From: Cavenderia fasciculata
Lineage: Eukaryota; Evosea; Eumycetozoa; Acytosteliales; Cavenderiaceae
Length of the DNA: 64,000 bases
Direction: 5' to 3'
Assembly (NCBI RefSeq): GCF_000203815.1
Contig: NW_004457637.1
Coordinates: forward strand, 124,001 to 188,000
Positions 11,586 through 23,890 of the stretch are shown in pieces. The notes beneath the pieces are model-generated. The model worked only from the letters and a program-made list of their open reading frames with translations. It had not been told where the DNA came from and searched no databases. Every line of letters starts with the position of its first letter. The stretch's first letter is position 1. A program made the translations under genes and the position numbers.

Positions 11586-14500
11586 ATGGATCATAGAGAA
11601 GGCGGTGGGATGAACCCACCAGCGTCTCTTCAAGGACTTGGTATTGATTCAACCAATACCACAGATACATTAGTAGATATTGACTTAAACAACAACAACA
11701 ACAATAATAATCGTAATACGAATATTGATGTTGCCAGTTCATCAGAAGGTAAGCTTCAAATCTTTATCATACACAATACAGTTAGTTATCCATCATCTCC
11801 TCCTCTCTCTTCTTCCCTCTTTTGTTCATTCATACACGTATTTACTCGATGATATGACACAATACCTATCATATGAACGCGATGACATTTTTTAATGGGG
11901 CTATATTCAATCCATCCATCCATGCCCCCTTTATCTATCTGTTTTGCCCAACATCCATGTCGACGGATCTTTTTTACAAAAATCCCCCAATCGCAGTGCG
12001 TATACCCTCGTGGGTATCTTTGATTCTCGATCGGCAATATCAAACCGTTAAAGATTCAAAGAAGAATGAATGAAACTTAGGCGACCATATTAGTACCATT
12101 TCCCTCTCTCTCTATCTAAATATCTCGAAATTCAAAAAACTTCTTCTTCTTGTTTCTTTTTTTTTTGTTAGACCAATTTCACACGTTATCGGAGGTTTTA
12201 CCTTTTTTTTTTAAAATTTTATCTCACACACTTTGTTGTTTGTTGCATTCTTTCGTCGTTGGGCGCTGAGCTGCATCTCATAACCACCCTGACAACAAAG
12301 AAGCCTGCACCAACAGCCCATCGCACCCTCATAAAAAAAGTTTTTTTTTTTTTGCCAACACACCACCATCTTCATTCATCATTTCTCATCGTTCTCCATC
12401 ACACCCACCTCACACCACCACCAATAGCCAACAACCAACCAACAACTCAGTAGTAGTGTAGGTGTAGAGAGAATTGATTCATCCATCCATCATACTCTAA
12501 AAGTCTTTTTCACATTTCTCGTACTTGTATATTAGATACACATACACATACACATATATCTATATATCTCTATCTATCAAAGACAACAACAATATTATAG
12601 TTAATATACTATACGATATTGTTATTTTTATTTGTGTAGAGGAGAGAAGAAGACGACAGGATACATTGTTTGATGATACACAGTTACAGTTACAATAGGC
12701 AGATTTAGATTTAGATTTAGATATTAACATTCAATCAATCAATTGAATAATCTATAGAATTAAATAGAGGTTGGATTTTAGATCAACAAAGTAATAACGG
12801 ATCAGAGTCTGGAAAGAGTCCGACCATTATGGATAATGATAATGTACCATTGCCATCGGCCAAATCAGCTGATGGTATAAGTCAACCACCAAATAACAAT
12901 AACAATAATAGTTCAACATCAACATCTACGACAACGACGACTACGACTACATCATCATCATCACCACCATCATCATCTTCACAATTACAACAATTACAAC
13001 GCATGTCATCACACAATAGCAGCCGAAGTGGCAGCAAGAGTAGTTTGAGCGATAGTAGCGACGGTATTGGCAATAATGGAGTCACCACAAGACAAACCTC
13101 GTCACCATCGTTTAGTGGTGGCAAGGCCAAGGGAACCTCACCAACAGGTCCCAAAAAGAGTTCGTCGTTGCGTAATAGCAAGCCAAAGAAATCGGCCAAG
13201 CCTCTCAAAAAACACAAAAAGAAGAAATACGTTGGCAACAGTCGTAGCATCTATATCAACGACGGTCCACAAAACATCGTCTCCAAGTTTTGTGATAATC
13301 GTATCAAAACGACAAAGTACTCTGTGTGGTCATTCATCCCAAAGAATTTGTACGAACAATTTAGAAGAGTTGCCAACTTTTATTTCCTTGTCATTGCCAT
13401 CATTCAACTCATCCCTGGTATCTCTCCAGTCAATCCATATACTACTTGGTTACCTCTACTTTTTGTATTAGCAGTTACTGCTGTTAAAGAAGGTATTGAA
13501 GATTGGGTATGTAGAAAAAATTAAATTAAAAACAAAACAAACAAATATTTAATATTAACTTTACTTTTCTTTTTATTTTTTACTTTCTTTTTAGAAACGT
13601 AGACAATCAGATAACAAAGTAAATAATTTATTAGGAAAAGTTCTAAGAGGACAAGAATTTATTGAAATACCATGGAAAGAGATCAAGGTTGGAGATGTTG
13701 TAAAGGTGAACAAGGGAGAAAGATTCCCAGCAGATTTGGTGATTTTAAACAGCTCTGAACAACATGGAGTATGTTATATCGAAACCTCGAATCTTGATGG
13801 TGAAACCAATCTCAAGCAACGTCAGGCCATTCCACAAACATTTGAATTCCTCCGAAATGAAGAGGATCTATCACTCTTTAGAGGTTTCATCGAATGCGAA
13901 CATCCAAACAATGTCATTTACGTTTTCCACGGTGCCATTGCTTTGGGTACCAATCCAAACGACACCAAATACCCTCTCAACAATAGTCAAACCCTTTTAC
14001 GTGGTTGTGTATTACGTAATACTGAATGGATTTATGGTTCTGTTGTTTATACTGGTGAAGATACTAAAATTATGCAAAGTAAGCAAAAAGAGAACAAAAA
14101 AATAAGACAAAAGAAAAAGAAATATTTATTTATTTATTTTTTTAATTTTATTTTTTTCTAGATTCAACTGATGCACCATCAAAAAGATCAACATTGGAAA
14201 AATTAGTAAACAGAGGTTTAATTAATTTGTTTAGTGTAATGTTTGTAGTTTGTGTGATATCTACGATTGTTAGTATTGTATGGACCAATCAAAACAAGGT
14301 GGATGCTTGGTATTTGGGATTCAACGACAAGTCGACACAAGACGCAGCCAAAAACTTTTTGACATTTATGATTACTTTTGCCGTTATGATTCCTATTTCA
14401 TTGTATGTGTCTTTGGAATTGGTCAAGGTTGCACAGGCTGTCTTTATCTCTTGGGATCTTGACATGTATCATGCTGAATCAGACACACCTGCACGTTCAC

Positions 14501-16917
14501 GTACATCCAACTTGTCGGAAGAACTCGGTCAAATCGAGTACATCTTTTCCGATAAAACCGGTACACTTACACGTAACCAAATGGACTTTTTAAAGTGCTC
14601 TGTTGGTCGTATGAGTTATGGTTCGTATAGTCTTGCACAAAACAGCGGGACCAATAACTATGACTCGGTCGACTCGTTAAAGCTTGGTGACGGCAAGGGC
14701 TCGTACTCGGGCAGCATCAACAAGGTGCCCGACTTTATGAGCGAGCCGCTACCTGGCGCAGACCCCAACTTTGGGTTCCGCGACCGTCGTCTCCTCGACC
14801 ACCTCAACGAGGCCGGTTCCGAGCAGAGCGAACTCATCCACCAGCTGCTTACCCTCTTGTCAGTGTGTCACAGCGTCATCCCCGATCGTCCCAACCGCGA
14901 CGACTCGGTCATTGTCTATGAAGCCAGCTCGCCCGATGAAGCTGCCTTGGTTACCGCCGCCAAGAACCTCGGCTACGCCTTTTACAACCGTGAACCATCT
15001 GCAGTGCTGGTCAACCAACGTGGCCAGATTGTCCGTTACGAGTTCCTCAACATCCTCGAGTTTAACAGCGACCGTAAGCGTATGTCTGTCATTGTACGTG
15101 ATCCCAAGGGCCGTATTGTCATCTACACCAAGGGTGCCGATACCACCGTCCTACCACTGCTCCGCAAGGACATGATCGACATTCAAGCCGTCACACTCGA
15201 GTTTTTGCAAGACTTTGCTGCCGAGGGTCTCCGTACTCTCTGCTGCGCATACGCCTACATTGAAGAAGACGCCTATGTCAAGTGGAACGAGCTGTACAAG
15301 GAGGCCGCCGTGGCCATCCAAGACCGTGACGCCAAGGTCGACAAGGTTGCCGAGCTCATTGAACGCGACCTCTGTCTCATCGGTTCCACAGCCATTGAAG
15401 ACAAGCTCCAAGTTGGTGTACCACAAGCTATTGCCAACTTGGCCAAAGCCAACATCAAATTGTGGGTACTCACAGGTGACAAACAAGAAACTGCCATCAA
15501 TATTGGTTTCTCGTGTCATTTACTCACATCCGACATGAAGATCATCATCCTCAACGGCAAGACTGTTGAAGAGGTGGAAGAACAGATCAACGGTGCCAAT
15601 GACGCCTACTTTTCCGACAATCCAGTTGAATTCCCCAACAATGGCTTTGCACTCGTCGTCGAGGGCAGCTGTCTCAACTTTGCACTCGAGGGGTCACTCA
15701 AGGACAACTTCCTTGACCTCGCATCTAGTTGCAAGTCTGTCATTTGCTGTCGTACCACCCCACTCCAAAAAGCACAAGTCGTCAAGGTTGTCCGTGACCA
15801 ATTGCGTGCCGTCACGCTCGCTATTGGTGATGGTGCCAACGATGTTTCCATGATTCAGGCAGCACACATTGGTGTCGGTATCTCGGGTAACGAAGGTATG
15901 CAGGCTGTTATGGCATCTGACTACTCGATCGCCCAGTTCCGTTTCCTCTACAAGTTGGTCGTCGCACACGGTCGTTGGGATTACAAGCGTAACAGTCGCC
16001 TCATCCTCTACTGCTTTTACAAAAACATGGTGTTTGCCATGACGCAGTTTTGGTTTGGTTTGTTTAACGCCTTTTCCGCTCAAACCATCTACGACTCTCT
16101 TTCCATCGCCGTCTTTAACGTTATTTTCACCGGTCTCCCTATCATTGTCTATGCCATCCTCGATCAAGATGTCTCTGCCCAGTCGTCCATGCAATACCCC
16201 CAACTCTACAAGTCGGGCCAAAAGGATTCAGAGTTTAACCTCAAAGTACTTTGGGTGTGGCTCGTTGAAGGATGGTCTCACTCTGTCGTCATCTTTTTCA
16301 TGGCCTATGGTATCTATAGTTATGGCGCCAACGTTCTCTCCAACGGTCAAACACTCGATATTTGGGCTATGGGTCAAACCATCTTTATCCTCGTCGTCAT
16401 CACTGTCAACCTCAAGCTCGCACTCGAGACTCGTTACTGGACTTGGCTCACCCACTTTTCCATCTGGGGTAGCATCCTCATTTGGTTCCTCTGGCAAGCT
16501 ATCCTCGCCTCGATCCAAGCTGCTGGTGCATCTGCCACAGGTGAGGTCTACCAAATCGCCTACCATCTCTGGGCATCGCCCCTCTTTTGGCTCGGTCTAT
16601 TCTGTATCCCCATCATTTGTCTCGTGCCCGACAGTCTCTACAAGATCATCCAGCGTGACTTCTTCCCCTACCCCTACCAGATCGTCCAAGAACTCGAGCG
16701 TGTCAATGGCAAGCCCGACCAGATCGCATGGGCCGAGAAGGGTATGAACGGTGCTCAAGGCATGGAACAATTCAAGGTGGTCGACATGAAGCAAAAAAAG
16801 GCTCGTGGTAAACTCCCCTTTCTCACTTGGATAAAGTCAAACAAGGTTTCAAAAAATAATACTGGTTATGCTTTTACTCATGGAAATGAAGTTGCAAATA
16901 CTAATCTTCAATTATAA
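11586..16917 (+). CDS. P4-type ATPase (phospholipid flippase)
   Basis: Four exons (11586..11748, 12782..13506, 13595..14078, 14162..16917) with matching phases give about 1375 residues. The core from about residue 200 is a full P4-ATPase: 'DGETNLK' (actuator, about 364), 'PISLYVSLELVK' in membrane helix 4, the phosphorylation motif 'DKTGTLTRNQM' (about 587), 'YEASSPDEAAL', and 'GDGANDVSMIQ' (about 1012), followed by six hydrophobic C-terminal helices. The family flips aminophospholipids to the cytosolic leaflet, usually with a CDC50 partner. The first 190 residues are Asn/Ser/Thr-rich and unconserved. The first exon is joined here because its phase fits and the reading frame stays open; a transcript starting at the internal ATG 12829 is also possible. 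Base composition is unusually GC-rich between about 14.7 and 16.8 kb. Confidence 0.93.
11749..12781 (+). other. Unusually long first intron of the flippase gene
   Basis: About 1033 nt between a GTAAGC donor and a TTTTAG acceptor that join exon 1 to exon 2 in phase. Most other introns in this window are 60-210 nt. The interior contains no open stretch with a recognisable domain. The 3' part (about 12480-12780) could equally be a 5' leader if a second promoter lies inside the intron. Confidence 0.55.
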
Positions 16918-17153
16918 TAACAAAATTAATAATTAGCGAAATGAAATCAAATAATAATAATAATCAAAATAATAATATTTATTATCCAGTCTTTTAAAAA
17001 AAGAAGATATTTGTAATAATAATAATAATAATAACAACAATACTAGAATCATATAACAAACAAACACTTACCCTACTCTCCCCCTTATTAAAAAACAAAA
17101 TCCCCTAAATAAAAAAAAATAGGAAAATTATTTAATTAACTCTTTTTGTTTAT

Positions 17154-17972
17154 TTATTTATTTGTTGATTTATTTTTTAAAGTTAATTCTAACCAATTTA
17201 ATGAATCCAACATACCATCACCTTTGGCCGAAGAGACTGATCTTAATGTCCATTCTCTACCTCTACCATATTTTTCCAATTCCAAATCTTTAATAATCGA
17301 TTCTGATGGATCATGTTGTAGTAAATCACAAAAATTGGCAAGTATTAAAAATGGTTTACCTTTTAATGAATCCAATGTCAATAGTCTGTGTAGAGATTCT
17401 TTTGATTCCAATGGTTCAGTTGCATTTAATATAAATATTACTGCTTCTTGAGGTTCGTACATTCCATTCCACTTTGAATTTTAAAAAAGTAATTATTATG
17501 TGTTAGAGAGAGAAAAGATGAATTTAAATTAAATAGATAAATGGTGATATAATAGTATTTTACTTGTACAAAATTTATGTCAGATCTTACAGCATTAGGA
17601 ATATTCATATTCAAGAGAGGAACATCAAATACAATTAAATTAAATTGCTTGTAACTAAAGAGTATAAAATGTGTTAACAAAGAATAGAATAGAATAGATT
17701 CTTTATAATCAAGATGAATACAAACACTCCACATTCAACAGCAAATCCATAGACGGGAATAGGAATAGGGTGAGGAGCAAGATATCCATGTATCATAGCA
17801 TTCAATACAGTTGTCTTTCCAACAGCATTTTGACCCAAGATGATAACTATAGTTCATAATAAGAAATATTGTTTAGTATTTGATAGAGATTGATGATTAA
17901 ATTGAAAGTGGTAAGCAATACTTTTAACATACCTCTATGACTTTTCTGAAACATAGACATAATCATCCCCAT
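17154..17972 (-). CDS. Divergent Arf/Arl-like small GTPase
   Basis: Four exons on the minus strand (17933..17972, 17726..17846, 17564..17654, 17154..17471); all phases close and give 189 residues, the normal Arf length. Start 'MGMIMSMF' keeps the Gly2 used for N-myristoylation in Arfs. The P-loop is intact, 'LGQNAVGKTT' (17-26). The rest of the nucleotide machinery is altered: the switch-I Thr position reads 'PVYGF', the DxGGQ motif reads 'DVPLLN' (64-69), and NKxD reads 'NFCD' (130-133). The SA(K) motif near 165-167 and the Arf-type 'LNWLELTLKNK' C-terminus remain. It is probably a membrane-associated GTPase with unusual nucleotide handling, or a pseudo-GTPase. The second intron uses a weak GTTTGT donor, the least certain join. 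Confidence 0.8.
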
Positions 17973-18215
17973 TGTTTATCTTCTTCTTCTTTCAAATATA
18001 GTCTAATTATACATATCAATATCGGTTGAATGGTTTGGTTAATATTAGTTGTTTATTTCATCAAATGAACAATTTTTCTAGATGACTCAGCTCGAGGAGA
18101 GAAGAGATTTGATTTCAGAAAGATTTAAGTTTATTTTGTTTTCTAATTATTTCTTATTGTAGAAGCATACCTAGCTAGGTTATATATTCATTCTTTTATA
18201 GGTGTATTTTAATAA

Positions 18216-20977
18216 TCATTCATTGAGTAGAGTCAAGAATAGTAATGATTTTAAAGTGTTGGTGTTATTTAAATATTTTGTGAAATAAATGGACCATAGA
18301 TTCTTTGCTTGACAAGAGAAATGAATGGTTTCGAGTAGTTTGTAAAAGTGGGAGATTGTTGAAACCAACTTTGAAACAAAGCCTTTGAATCGTTTAATAC
18401 CTTCCAACATTTGCTCGACATGATATATTGAAATTTCTAGATAATAGTCACAATCATCACCCAATGTTGCCAATTGATAAATCAATTCAGAGTATTGTTG
18501 AAGTGCGTCAACTCGTGGACGATACAATAGAGGAATAGGAATTCCAACTCTCATCCAATCGATGATTTGTGATTTTTGTTCAATTGATAATGAAATGCCT
18601 GCACAATATGCATGGTCAATCAAATTTTTGATTGCTATTTTCCTTTCATCCTCGTCATGTTTGGCGATAAACAAATCGAGTAATCGTTTAAATAACTGAT
18701 TGCTTTTTTCTTTTTGTGTCTCTGTTGTTTTGTATTGTGTGCATATTGAAAATAAACAGGTCAAAAGTGTTCCACTACGATCTTGACTGCTGTTGTTGTC
18801 GTCGTATAAATCAATACCTTGGGATATCAAACGATCAATGTATGATGAATATATTGTCTGTGGGAATTGGGTGCAAAATCTCGCGATTTGGTCTTGAAAT
18901 ATATGTTTGATGGTTGGTTGAGTTGTTATTCTTTTCATGATTGCTGGTAGATAAATGGGAACGTCCTTTCCAATAGACCCATCAAATATCCAACCCAATA
19001 TATTCTTAAAAATAAATTCATCAGTCATGGCACCATCGACATTTAATTTAAATGGTCTAAATAACAACCGACTGATAATAATCCTTAGATATGTTTTTCT
19101 TTGGTTGGTCACTAAACTATCAAAATATCTGATAATCTTTCCAATATCCATTTGATCTTTACAATATTTATCCAAAAATACAATAAAGATTGGTAGACTG
19201 ACCTAAAGAAAAAATAAAATAAAATAAAAATAATGGTTAATATATTAAATATATTCAATCAAACTTGTGTGTGACAGCTGTGCTGCTTACTATTTCTGGT
19301 TTTTCTAAAATTAAATTTAAAGAGCATCTGACAACATAGTCATAATTTGATACCCATCCTTTTAAAAATACTTGGTCAGTGATTTGTTGATCCAATACTC
19401 GGGTCCCAGTAACTTTTATATATTTACACAGACTATATAATGTACGAGGTTGTATTGGTTCTTGATTGACAATATTCTTCCAACCCTCGTTTATGATGGA
19501 TCGAATAGAAGGTTCTTGCATGACAGGGTCATCCTTGAATCTTAAAAGAAATGTCAATAATTCACAATGAAGAATTGAATTGTCTTGTGTTTCAATTGAT
19601 AAAAGTCTAATTAAAATTAACGAAATGATTAGATAATGTTATTTAAAACTCTGATAGTTTGTAATTTTTACATACTTTTCGAATGAAATGGGATCAGATA
19701 ATTTCGATAATAATGAACTGATCACCTGAGATTCAAATTTAGAACCAACAGAGTTTACTATCCTAAAGAAAATTAATTTCTCTTTCCAACTTTTTTTAGT
19801 TGCATTTAAAAATTTGATTTTGATGTAATCTAAAATGATGATGCATAGTGTCTCATCATCCTTATAATTGATATATGCAAGAAAGTTAAATATTGGGTTA
19901 TGTTCAATTTCTCGATAGCTTAGATTATTCCAACCATCCAAGAATTGATCATAATTTTTATACTGTGGAAGGAAATACGCATCATCATATACACCACCAA
20001 ATAGAATACCAATAGTTTGTATTAAAAATGCTTCAAACTCTTTTGTTTTTAAGAATAGTTTGGTTCCAAGAGGTAGTTTATAAATGATCTTTGTAATATC
20101 TTTTTTGAGTTGGTCTTGTTGTTGTTGTTGAAATTCGTAATGTTTAAAGATTGATAAAATCATTGAGACCTCTTCATCTTTTAGTATGGATGGCTTTGTT
20201 TTAGATATTGGGAAATACATTGTGACCTCTTTATCTTTTAGGTCGGTTAACTTGTTTTTATAGTGTAGTTTCCACAATATCTCCAATGTTTCCAAAACCA
20301 ATGACGCATGACATTGTTGCTTAATCTTTGACAGAGCAATCAATGCACAATCAATAGTAGATTCAGAAAACATATTATATGTTAAACTAAAATTATTTTG
20401 ATTGTCTTGTTCCTTTAATACTCTATTAAACCATTCAATCAAACCAATTCTAAATATCTCTTCATCTTCACTGTTTTTTTTATCTAAGAAAAAGGTAAAA
20501 CAAACGACTTAATTAGTTGTTATATAATAATAATAATGTATATCTATCTTCTTCGTCACTCCTACTACTTACAATGATTGGCCAACAATATCTCTATTAT
20601 TGTCTTTAAATTTGAAAATGGGTCACGTATCTTTTCAAAAGTATCAAGTATCAATGATCGTATTTGAATCTTTGTTTGTTGACTTAGGTCATGTATCTTA
20701 TTCTCCCTTTTGTTATCAAGATACTTTATCAATAATTTAAAGGCTTCCTTTAAACAATTAAAAAGACGTCGTTTGTTAATTAAATAACTTGATGATGATG
20801 ATGATCAGATGTATTAGTCAACGCGTTGATACATACTTTGTTTTTCATAGTATTATTATGATCGCATACTTTGTGTACCAAGTTTAACATATCCACATCG
20901 TTTATTGTTGTGTTATTGATTAATGGATTAATCAGAGGAATGACATCATGATCTTGACCAACATTATTTGTATTCAT
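18216..20977 (-). CDS. Family copy A: large helical protein of unknown function
   Basis: Five exons on the minus strand (20837..20977, 20573..20747, 19676..20483, 19291..19606, 18216..19202), phases consistent, about 808 residues. I do not recognise the family. It shares gene architecture with the copies at 23.6, 28.5 and 39.1 kb: an N-terminal exon ending in phase 0, a second ending in phase 1, and a last exon starting with Val-Ser. The sequence is rich in Leu/Ile/Lys with recurring amphipathic segments, suggesting an all-helical ARM/HEAT-like solenoid; there are no transmembrane segments, signal peptide or catalytic motif. It is the most diverged member and lacks the polyQ tract found in copies B, D and E. 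It lacks the conserved upstream block seen before B, C and D. Confidence 0.7.
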
Positions 20978-21083
20978 TCTAGTTTCACAACTTAGTCAAC
21001 CAATACTAAATTAAATTTAAAAAAACTATACTTGGTACTCAGAGTTTCTTCTTTTTTTTTTTTTTTTAAATAATATTATTTAG

Positions 21084-21115
<32 letters not shown>

Positions 21116-21118
<3 letters not shown>

Positions 21119-23357
21119 GATGATAGGAGTAATAGCAAATTCACCAAGATCAAACTTTAAAGGTTGATTTAAATGTAATCTTTGAACACTTCCATCATAC
21201 TCTAGATTGAAAAAGTGGATAGAGACAGGACTGGTAAGTTCAATCTCTACCGATGCATCGTCCCAATACATGTTGAATGTAGCACTATTGTAAGAGAACC
21301 CTCTAATCTTTAAACTAGTTGTATTGGGTGGTAGTTGTGGAGAGTAGAAGTAGTATTGGTCTTGATGGATTCTAAGACCACCATACCCAAATAGCAAAGC
21401 TTGTAACCAACCTCCAGCACCTGTGATAAAGTTGACACAACCACCTGTTGGCGTCTCTGTCCAAATCTTGAATGGTTGTTGTGCGTTGGCATAGGACAGA
21501 GGCCATGATTCAGATGCTTTGGTGGTATTGCCTAGCTCCAACCAACCGATAGTGTACATTGAGTGAGTCATGGCAGGTCCCTGTGAATTGGTGACCGTCT
21601 CATAGTAGGCCAAGTCGTTTTGACGTACCTCTGGTGTCATATTGTACATTAATGGGAACCCGAGTAGAATGACGTCGGCTTGTTTGATCGTTTGACCTTT
21701 GTAGCCGTCGTACTCTGGGTGACGCTGGTTGACCGAGTCAAAGGGGATCTTGATATTGTCGGCGATGGTTTGCCAGAGTCCGGCGGGAATCGACTCGGTC
21801 TTGCCGATGAGCTGGGCAGCTTCGATAGCCCACTCCAAGGCAATACTGGCTACAACATTGGTATAGACACTGTTATTGACGCCGATGGCATACTCGTCGG
21901 GTGGAATGACACCGTTGATGACGTATTGCTGTGTGTCAGTGTCGAATAAAACACGGCTGGCCCAAAATTCGGCCATGCCAACAATCGATTGGAATGCATA
22001 GTTTTTTGAGCCAGAACAAATCGCCGGTGGCGTAGAACTGCTGTCTTGTCGCATACGAGATATCTCCGGTGATGTGTTGTTCGAGACGACCGGTTGGCGC
22101 AAAGGTGGGACACACCTCGCGGCCGCTAAAAGCGCTCTCCCAAGGATACATGATGCCGCTGTACTCGGGGACGTAGCTCTGAGCCTTTGCGACGGCACCG
22201 TCGTAGAGGTTGAAGCGGTATTGGAGTATGTTGGCAGCCGCCAAAGTTGGATACAACAAGAGGACGGGAGGATACATCCACGTCTCGGCGTCCCAAAACA
22301 CGTGTCCGTTGTAGCCGGTACCCAGACCTCCGTAGGCGAGCGAGCCGGGACTGATGCTGTGCGGCCAGTCGTACCGAATCGACGACAGAATGTAGTAGAG
22401 CGAGCTGTTGGCAGTCTGAGCCAAATCGAGATTCCCGCCAATCTCAATACCCGATTGCCAAAGATGAGCCCATGCGTCTTTGTGTATTTGCAACATCTGG
22501 TCAATCTCTGAATAGATTTGTTTGAAGATACCGGCACAAACACTGATAAGGTCGTTGTTGCCGGTACTGTCTTCCAAGTTGGAGTAGAATGCAGTGACAT
22601 AGTAGACTGTGTATTTCTGGCCTGCGGAAACCTCTACGGTCCCATTCAACGTCGCCGTTGTAACAGCAGCACATGTTGTAAAGTTGACCTCTGGTTGCTT
22701 GATACATGCCAAGTATTGGGTGGCTGTATCATCGCTGTAAACAACCTCGATCTCCAAGTCATCAGATACCTCCAAATCAGTAGGATTATTTAATTGCAAC
22801 ACAAATGACCCGTCACCATTTGTATTGTCAATAGTAATCTCTTGAATCAATGTGTTACGGTCAGTTTGCGATGCATAGAATACCTGTTCAACAGTGACCG
22901 ACGGCGACGATGCAAACGAGAATACTCTTGTATAGGTAGCATTTTCAATATCCAATCCAGCATATTCAAGTTTAACATCACTATTCTCTACGACGATATT
23001 TTGATAGTTTGGAAAAGCTGCACGATGTGATACATTTTTAATTGATAATTCAGGTCCGTTGAATATACCACCAATATAAATGAAATCACCTCCGACCACA
23101 TAACTAGCATATCCATTTCCAACAGTGGCCATTAAACTTGATTCAGGCTCAACTGTTGTACTTAATATTTGTCCTTGATTCACTCTATCATTCCACCAAT
23201 CAGGTTGCCCTTTCTAAAAGAAAAGAGTTAATATCTTTAATTCTTCTTTGAATGTTATAAATGAATGTGGGTGATGTGTTTAATGTGTAAAACTTACAAC
23301 AATGTTAACAACCATACACATGATCATGATCATGATAAAGGTGATTGATTTCTTCAT
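21116..23357 (-). CDS. GH65-family glycoside hydrolase, secreted, with one apparent frameshift
   Basis: Exon 1 (23298..23357) encodes a signal peptide ('MKKSITFIMIMIMCMVVNIV'); exon 2 (21116..23213) the enzyme, about 718 residues in total. 'GHVFWDAETWMYP' (about residue 324) and 'PPDEYAIGVNNSVYTN' (about 460, containing the Glu that acts as general acid in GH65) place it near acid trehalase and the glucosylgalactosyl-hydroxylysine glucosidase group. It should act in the secretory or lysosomal route on an alpha-glucoside. The reading frame breaks once, at a run of six T on the plus strand (22002..22007); one T fewer would keep both halves in one frame, and both halves are otherwise well conserved. 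This may be a base-calling error in a homopolymer or a recent inactivating change. The middle of the gene is GC-rich. Confidence 0.85.
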
Positions 23358-23648
23358 TGTTTTTACTTTGTTTGATATCTATCTATCTTTCTTTGTATCT
23401 CTGTTTAAAGGATTGATTGCAATGAAATGATGTGAAGAGAAGTTGGTATCCAAAACTCGGTGATTGATCCCAGGGAGCTCTTTTTTCATGCGGAGGAAAC
23501 TTCGGATATAAAAAAAAAATATCTCTTTTTTGAAAAAACAATTTTCAACTTGTAGGATTGTTTCTGCTAAAATAATTTTATAGTTGGATCAACCTATTTC
23601 TTTGGAATATTTGATTATAAAAGATAAGTTTTGGAATAGATTTAATAT

Positions 23649-23837
23649 TTATTTATTTTTTAAACAAATTCTACCGGTACCGTCATTTAATTTTGTGATG
23701 AATAGATTGGACAGATAGCTATATTCATCATCACGCTTAATATACCACAATAAACGATCAATAGCTTTAGTGTAGCCCTCCTCATTTACAACATCGATCA
23801 TTATTTGGTGTATCCTGTCTAAATGTATTTTATATAG

Positions 23838-23890
<53 letters not shown>

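Noticed and set aside
11873-12073. Open stretch inside the flippase's first intron
   Set aside because: Short, no domain, and not needed to keep the frame between exon 1 and exon 2.
15694-16221. Minus-strand open stretch of 175 codons opposite the flippase
   Set aside because: GC-rich coding DNA leaves few stops on the other strand; sequence is the antisense of conserved P-type ATPase motifs.
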